Origin: Chloroflexota bacterium
GTDB taxonomy: Bacteria; Chloroflexota; UBA6077; CF-72
Reading direction: 5' to 3'
Length of the DNA: 12,372 bases
Assembly (NCBI GenBank): GCA_019247135.1
Contig: JAFAPL010000615.1
Location: 1 to 12,372, forward strand
Shown here: piece by piece, positions 8,947 to 12,372 of the stretch
Position numbering within the stretch: position 1 is the first letter of the stretch
How the letters are laid out: each line of letters starts with the position of its first letter
Position numbers and translations under genes: made by a program
The notes under the pieces: model-generated
Told to the model about the DNA's origin: nothing
The model's database searches: none
What the model saw: only the letters and a program-made list of their open reading frames with translations

Positions 8947-10104
8947 CTAGGGACGCAGGCGAGCCTTCGCGGTGCGAAGTAAGGGCCACTGATGTCGTGG
9001 AAGCTTGCGGCCAAGCGCCTTCTCGAACGGACGCCAGCGGGCGCCATCCTCCGGCGTCAGCAAGGTGATCGCTCGACCCGAGCGGCCCATGCGACCCGTG
9101 CGCCCCACCCTATGCGTGAACCACTCGGTGGATTCGGGCAATTCATAGTTGATGACCTGGCCTACTTCCGGCACATCGATGCCCCGAGCCGCGACATTGG
9201 TCGCCACCAGGATCGGCACTGCACCCGACCGAAAGCTGGCCATGACGCGCTCCCGCGCGTTCTGGCTGAGATTGCCTTGCAAGGCCGCGGCCGGATAGCC
9301 GAGCGCCTCCAGGCGCTGCGCCAGCTTTCTTACCCCGTGCTTGGTCCGCCCGAAAACGATGACGCCCTCCTCGCCCCGATCATCGAGCAGGGACTGCAGC
9401 GCATCGAGCTTCGCGGACGGCTCGACGTCGTAGATGACGTGCTCGATCTCAGGCGGGGCGGACGTTCCAGCATCAACTTCGACCGTGACCGGGTTGCTCA
9501 CGTGGCGCGCCGCAATATTCGCCACCCATCCCGGCAGCGTGGCCGAGAACAGCGCCGTCTGCCGGCGTCGTGGCGTATGCCCGAGGATCTGCTCGACGTC
9601 GCGCGCGAAGCCGCGATCGAGCATCTCGTCGGCCTCGTCCAGGACGACAAACGAGAGGTGTCCGAGCGAGAGTGTGCCCTGCCGCAGGTGGTCGAGTGTC
9701 CGACCAGGCGTGCCGATTACGATCTGAGCGCCGTGGAGCGCGCGCTGCTCCGGTCCGAACGAGCGACCACCGTAGAGCAGCGTGTGACGCAGACGTCGCG
9801 TGTTGGCGAACGGTGCGAGCACTGAGCCAACCTGGACTGCCAGTTCGCGCGTGGGGACCAGCACGAGGGCCTGAACTGCGCGAACATGCGGGTCGGCGCG
9901 CGCGACCATTGGCAGGACGAAGGCAAGCGTCTTACCTGAGCCTGTTCGAGCCTGGCCGATCAGGTCCTTGCCCTCGAGAAGCTCAGGGATGGTCCTTGCC
10001 TGAATGGGCGTCGGCGTGACCAGCCCCTCCCGCTCGAGTGCATCCTGCAGCGCGGGTTGTAAATCAAAGTGGGCGAACGACGTCGCCCGAGCGTGTGTAG
10101 GCAT
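8947..10104 (-). CDS. DEAD-box ATP-dependent RNA helicase, minimal core
   Basis: 385 residues from ATG 10104. The open frame runs back to 10236, but the extra 44 residues lack family features and cover a hairpin. All core motifs are visible: Q motif (FDLQ, PTPIQ 31-35), I ARTGSGKT 52-59, Ia PTRELA 84-89, Ib TPGR 132-135, II DEAD 156-159, III SAT 187-189, V ATNVAARGID 301-310 and VI HRVGRTGR 331-338. The protein ends about 45 residues after motif VI, with only a short basic tail (LPRHQWPLLRTAKARLRP) instead of the long RNA-binding extensions of CsdA or SrmB. It unwinds short RNA duplexes, typically in ribosome assembly, mRNA decay or cold adaptation. Its position after rpsU and a zinc-ribbon/RGG gene fits ribosome or cold-related work. 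The ribosome site is weak (GGAG about 16 nt upstream), so the start is less certain than the rest. Confidence 0.93.
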   Translation of the reverse strand: MPTHARATSFAHFDLQPALQDALEREGLVTPTPIQARTIPELLEGKDLIGQARTGSGKTLAFVLPMVARADPHVRAVQALVLVPTRELAVQVGSVLAPFANTRRLRHTLLYGGRSFGPEQRALHGAQIVIGTPGRTLDHLRQGTLSLGHLSFVVLDEADEMLDRGFARDVEQILGHTPRRRQTALFSATLPGWVANIAARHVSNPVTVEVDAGTSAPPEIEHVIYDVEPSAKLDALQSLLDDRGEEGVIVFGRTKHGVRKLAQRLEALGYPAAALQGNLSQNARERVMASFRSGAVPILVATNVAARGIDVPEVGQVINYELPESTEWFTHRVGRTGRMGRSGRAITLLTPEDGARWRPFEKALGRKLPRHQWPLLRTAKARLRP

Positions 10105-10223
10105 GTACAGCGTGTTGTGTCTCCATGCGCCAGCCGCATGCGCGGGCATGACTGAATGGCGTGCGAAATGAGTGGCCGCGCGCCTGTACGGCGTCGGGCG
10201 CTCGATCCGGCCGTCGCGCGGCA

Positions 10224-10249
10224 TGGCGGGCAACACCAGGTGCCCGCCA
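10224..10249 (-). terminator. Hairpin between rpsU and the helicase gene
   Basis: TGGCGGGCA (10224-10232) and TGCCCGCCA (10241-10249) make a perfect 9-bp stem with an 8-nt loop, 45 nt past the rpsU stop. There is no T tract. It may end the rpsU transcript, act as a processing or stability hairpin, or lie in the helicase 5' leader. The rest of the 190-nt gap shows no recognisable gene or promoter. Confidence 0.5.
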
Positions 10250-10294
10250 GCTAGACGCGAGTGGCCGGTTTGTCGAGAGTCTTCGGTCAGCGGC

Positions 10295-10504
10295 TCAGCG
10301 CTGAGGTCGTGGACCCCGCGTCATTTTTGGACGACGCAGGCGGCGTCGAGCGGCCGCCTTGGCCTTCTCCCGCTGCAGCTCGGAGTTCGTCTTGAAGTAG
10401 CGCTTGCGCTTGTATTCGCGCAGGATGCCGGACTTGTCCATGCTGGTCTTGAAGCGTCTCAGCATCTGGTCGAAGCTCTCACCCTCGCGGGGTTCTACGT
10501 GCAT
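10295..10504 (-). CDS. rpsU: Small ribosomal subunit protein bS21
   Basis: 69 residues, a normal length for bS21. The family core is clear: ESFDQMLRRFKTSMDKSG, then the basic ILREYKRKRYFKTNSELQRE, then a Lys/Arg-rich tail (KAKAAARRRLRRPK). It binds the 30S platform near the anti-Shine-Dalgarno region and assists initiation on structured mRNAs. ATG 10504 has a G-rich ribosome site (GGGGGT, 6-nt spacing). It lies 74 nt after the zinc-ribbon gene on the same strand, with no terminator between, so the two are likely co-transcribed. With infC and the helicase nearby, three genes for initiation or RNA remodelling lie within 1.7 kb. Confidence 0.96.
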   Translation of the reverse strand: MHVEPREGESFDQMLRRFKTSMDKSGILREYKRKRYFKTNSELQREKAKAAARRRLRRPKMTRGPRPQR

Positions 10505-10578
10505 CAGCTAACCCCCATCAGGGCAGCTGCGCACGTGCTTCCGCCAATTGCGGGACGAGCCTGGTGTCGGCGCGGCAC

Positions 10579-10962
10579 TCAGTAGCGGTCCCGACCGCCC
10601 GAACGGCCGCCATAACCGCCGCGGCTATTGCCGCCGCGCTGCTGGAAGCAATCCGAGCAATAGACCGGTTTGTCAGAGCTCGGCTGGAATGGGACCTGGG
10701 CTTCTTTGCCGCAGCTGGAACATGTAGCGCTGAACATCTCGCGCTGTCCCCGCCCTCCCGAGCTGTAGCCGCCGCCGTACGACGACGAGGATCCGTAGCT
10801 ACCGTAGGATCCACCCTCGCGCTGCGCCTTGCGGGCAGCCCGACAATCGGCGCATCGGGTGGGCTCAGAGAAGCCGCGGCTGGCATAGAAGTCCTGCTCG
10901 CCGCTGGTGAATGTAAATGCCTGACCGCAATCGCGGCAGGTCAGCGTGGTATCGGCCGACAT
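10579..10962 (-). CDS. Double zinc-ribbon protein with GSY- and RGG-rich low-complexity segments
   Basis: 127 residues; ATG 10962 follows GGGAG with 8-nt spacing. The N-terminal zinc ribbon uses C9, C12, C37 and C40, and its sequence (LTCRDCGQAFTF, GEQDFYASRGF, RCADCRAARK) fits the zf-trcl 'probable zinc-ribbon' family. The second site, C81-xx-C84, 17 residues, C102-xx-C105, fits the CxxC-x17-CxxC domain. Between them lies a Gly/Ser/Tyr-rich stretch (about residues 50-73, GGSYGSYGSSSSYGGGYSSG), and the C terminus has RGG-like repeats (RGGNSRGGYGGRSGGRDRY). Such segments bind RNA and favour phase separation in other proteins; here that is inference. The place just before rpsU suggests an RNA- or ribosome-linked role. 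A terminator-like hairpin stands immediately upstream of its ribosome site. Confidence 0.88.
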   Translation of the reverse strand: MSADTTLTCRDCGQAFTFTSGEQDFYASRGFSEPTRCADCRAARKAQREGGSYGSYGSSSSYGGGYSSGGRGQREMFSATCSSCGKEAQVPFQPSSDKPVYCSDCFQQRGGNSRGGYGGRSGGRDRY

Positions 10963-10986
10963 TGTGACGGCTCCCTTCGGATTGAG

Positions 10987-11020
10987 AAAAAACTAGCTCG
11001 GCGGACTGGCGATGCCGAGC
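10987..11020 (-). terminator. Intrinsic terminator-like hairpin between infC and the zinc-ribbon gene
   Basis: On the minus strand GCTCGGC, an 11-nt loop and GCCGAGC form a 7-bp perfect stem, followed by TAG and six T (10987-10992). This is the best intrinsic terminator in the window. It lies 141 nt after the infC stop and only 24 nt before the zinc-ribbon ATG. Unless that gene depends on readthrough, its promoter must be inside or upstream of the hairpin, which would then sit in its leader. I see no convincing -35/-10 pair in 11021-11161; the infC stop to hairpin interval otherwise shows no gene. Confidence 0.7.
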
Positions 11021-11161
11021 GGAGATTTGATGAGCCAGTCAACGTGCGGTCGAAAGCGCAACGAAGCGGACGAGTGGCCAGTCCCTTTCAGTGTACAGGC
11101 CACGGTCGATTTCGGACCGAGATTGCATTCGTGAGCGGGCGGCTCGCGGCGCGGGCACGTT

Positions 11162-11749
11162 TCAGACGCCTGGTGGGGGTGTCTCGGCCGCATTGCGCGG
11201 CTGTTGCGCGCGCCCGCGAGCGAGGATCGCAAACATCGTTCGACCTTCTAAGGTCGGAGCCCGCTCGACCATGGCGATGTCGGAGACGCCCTCGGCGATG
11301 CTCGCAATCTGGGCTCGAGCAACCTCGGGATGTGATGACTCGCGGCCGCGGAAGCGAACCTCGACCTTCACCTTGTGCCCATCTTCGAGGAAACGACGTG
11401 CTGCTCGTACACGCACCTGCAGGTCGTGTTCGTCGGTCCTCGGCCTCAGGCGCACCTCCTTGACCTCGGACACGTGCTGATTTTTCTTCGCATCGCGGGC
11501 GCGCTTGTCCTGCTCGAAGCGAAACTTGCCCAGGTCGGCAATTCGGCAGACTGGCGGCACCGCGTTGGCCGCGACCTCGATGAGATCCAGGCCCGCCTCT
11601 TCGGCGCGTTGCAGGGCTTCCTCGATCGGCATCACGCCGACCTGCTGGCCGTCATCGTCGACAATACGAACCTCGGGAACGCGAATCTGGCGATTCGTTC
11701 GCGGACCGGTAGGTACCGGTGGACGTGAATCAAATGGGCGTCGGGGAAT
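11162..11749 (-). CDS. infC: Translation initiation factor IF-3, AUU start
   Basis: 195 residues when begun at ATT 11749. IF3 binds the 30S subunit, prevents early 50S joining and checks the start codon. The N-terminal domain (NRQIRVPEVRIVDDDGQQVGVMPIEEALQ from residue 19) includes the IF3 hallmarks EEAGLDLIEVA and PPVCRIADLGKF. The C-terminal domain has KEVRLRPRTDEHDLQVRVR, FLEDGHKVKVEVRFRGRE and a final MFAILARG. In this frame a TAA stands at 11780-11782, and no ATG, GTG or TTG occurs before GTG 11635, which would remove the first 38 residues including conserved ones. ATT 11749 lies 9 nt after GGAGGT. AUU starts are established for infC in E. coli and others, where they permit autoregulation by IF3. 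The gene follows clpP and a small ORF. The usual rpmI and rplT do not follow it. Confidence 0.93.
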   Translation of the reverse strand: MPRRPFDSRPPVPTGPRTNRQIRVPEVRIVDDDGQQVGVMPIEEALQRAEEAGLDLIEVAANAVPPVCRIADLGKFRFEQDKRARDAKKNQHVSEVKEVRLRPRTDEHDLQVRVRAARRFLEDGHKVKVEVRFRGRESSHPEVARAQIASIAEGVSDIAMVERAPTLEGRTMFAILARGRAQQPRNAAETPPPGV

Positions 11750-11764
11750 TGGACCTGAACCTCC
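11747..11764 (-). promoter_or_regulatory. infC initiation site: Shine-Dalgarno plus AUU codon
   Basis: GGAGGT at 11759-11764, a 9-nt spacer and the ATT codon at 11747-11749, read on the minus strand. A strong Shine-Dalgarno paired with a near-cognate start is the arrangement that lets excess IF3 reject its own mRNA in E. coli. No canonical start fits this ribosome site in the IF3 frame. Confidence 0.8.
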
Positions 11765-11779
11765 GTGACTCGAGTTGTG

Positions 11780-11860
11780 TTACTTCTTCTTTGGGCCCTT
11801 GTTGGCCATCGGTGGCTTTGGCGTTGCCTTGCTGGTCTTGTTGCCGCCCTTCTTGGACAT
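11780..11860 (-). CDS. Lys-rich 26-residue small ORF between clpP and infC
   Basis: ATG 11860 to TAA 11780, too short for ordinary gene calling. The product starts MSKKGGNKTSK, continues ATPKPPMANK and ends GPKKK: nine Lys, no acidic residue, no aromatic residue. AAGGGAG lies 12 nt upstream, a usable but long spacing. It is 30 nt after the clpP stop and 30 nt before the infC start, in the infC frame but separated from it by its own TAA. An in-frame TAG precedes the ATG, so it is not a clpP extension. Size and charge recall tiny ribosome-associated proteins such as Thermus bTHX, but I see no clear homology. It could also be a leader whose translation influences infC. Confidence 0.5.
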   Translation of the reverse strand: MSKKGGNKTSKATPKPPMANKGPKKK

Positions 11861-11890
11861 CGTCTTCGACAGCTCCCTTAGCCTCGCGTT

Positions 11891-12372
11891 CTACGTCGAT
11901 TTGCCGTTCGTCGCTGTTCGAGCGGCCTCAGCCGACTCTTCCTGTACTGCCGCCTCGGCCCGATCGGCGGCCGCCGTTGCTTCGGTCTGTCCCACGATCG
12001 TGTCGATCACGCCGTAGTCTCTGGCCTCGCTGGCGCTCATCCAGTAGTCACGGTTGATGTCGTGCGCAACTCGCTCGACGGGCTGGCCCGTGTCGGCCGC
12101 CATCATCTCTTGCAAGCGTGCATTGATGCGGATGATCTCGCGCGCCTGGACCTCGATGTCCGCGGCGGTGCCTTGAAAACCAGCCGAAGCCTGGTGGATC
12201 AAGATGCGCGAATTGGGCAGCGCCGAGCGCTTGCCCCGGGCCCCCCCGCCCAGCAGCACGGCGCCCATGCTCGCGGCCATCCCGATACACGTGGTCGCGA
12301 CCTGGGGCTGGATGAGGTGCATCGTGTCGTAGATGGCCAGGCCGGCATCGACCTGCCCACCCGGGCTGTTGA
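11891..12372 (-). CDS. clpP: ATP-dependent Clp protease proteolytic subunit ClpP, 5' end outside window
   Basis: The visible 159 codons start within NSPGGQVDAG, so about 35-70 N-terminal residues are missing. ClpP is the serine protease barrel fed by ClpX, ClpA or ClpC. Counted from the first complete codon, the triad is S34 (GMAASMGA), H59 (ILIHQ) and D108 (NRDYW), with the 25- and 49-residue spacings of E. coli ClpP. Family segments GKRSALPNSRILIHQ, GFQGTAADIEVQAREI and FMSA-like WMSASEARDYGVID are present. The C terminus has a 30-residue Ala/Glu/Thr-rich tail after IDTIVGQ, beyond the usual end, probably disordered. A C7 run at 12241-12247 does not break the frame. The gene leads into the small ORF and infC. 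Confidence 0.94.
   Translation of the reverse strand, partial: NSPGGQVDAGLAIYDTMHLIQPQVATTCIGMAASMGAVLLGGGARGKRSALPNSRILIHQASAGFQGTAADIEVQAREIIRINARLQEMMAADTGQPVERVAHDINRDYWMSASEARDYGVIDTIVGQTEATAAADRAEAAVQEESAEAARTATNGKST

Noticed and set aside
11021..11161. Promoter search between infC and the zinc-ribbon gene (TTGACT, TACACT-like hexamers)
   Set aside because: The hexamers are present on the minus strand but not with a suitable partner at about 17 nt spacing, so no promoter can be supported.
10564..11463. 299-codon open frame on the + strand across the zinc-ribbon and infC genes
   Set aside because: Antisense to two recognised genes and to a terminator; Ala/Arg-rich translation without motifs.
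12241..12247. C7 run in clpP as a possible frameshift or phase-variable tract
   Set aside because: The frame is intact on both sides and the encoded GGGARGKRSALP matches the ClpP family at this point.

Overview
The window is GC-rich, densely packed bacterial chromosome. It encodes bS21, IF3, ClpP, GlgX, a two-component cassette and an extracytoplasmic lipoprotein, and shows no plasmid, phage or insertion-sequence hallmarks. The neighbourhood fits a Chloroflexota-like or similar high-GC soil or aquatic lineage: a zf-trcl/CxxC-x17-CxxC protein next to rpsU, and a KaiC-like ATPase between a histidine kinase and a receiver. This taxonomic suggestion is inference from gene content, not from a phylogenetic marker.

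Layout. Positions 1-312 hold the 3' end of a VOC-fold (glyoxalase-like) gene on the + strand. It converges on an M81/MlrC-type metallopeptidase gene (minus, TTG start at 1890). That gene is divergent from a YceI-family lipoprotein gene (+), which is followed by the glycogen debranching enzyme glgX (+) and a small unrecognised protein with two CxxC pairs and a coiled coil (+). A hairpin at 5712-5738 separates this + block from a long minus-strand block, 12372 to 5747.

In transcription order the minus block reads: clpP (5' end outside the window), a 26-codon lysine-rich small ORF, infC, a terminator-like hairpin, an RGG/GSY-rich double zinc-ribbon protein, rpsU, a hairpin, a minimal DEAD-box RNA helicase, a PAS histidine kinase, a double-domain KaiC-like ATPase and a single-domain response regulator. 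The first half concerns protein quality control, translation initiation and RNA remodelling. The second half is a tightly overlapped signalling cassette.

Main observations. (1) infC has no ATG, GTG or TTG upstream of its conserved N-terminal domain but has an ATT codon 9 nt after GGAGGT, so it very probably uses the AUU start known from other infC genes; a standard gene caller would truncate it. (2) An overlooked 26-codon, Lys-rich ORF sits 30 nt after clpP and 30 nt before infC. (3) The same 9-bp unit, read as Ala-Ser-x, has expanded in frame in two unrelated genes: 5 units in the lipoprotein linker and 7 units in the middle of the receiver domain. (4) The kinase, KaiC-like ATPase and receiver genes overlap end to end, and the ATPase lacks KaiC phosphosites and one of the paired glutamates in each domain. 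(5) An intrinsic-terminator-like hairpin lies only 24 nt upstream of the zinc-ribbon start codon, so it may act as an attenuator. No stretch over 300 bases lacks a gene; the longest gaps are 199 nt (10963-11161) and 190 nt (10105-10294).
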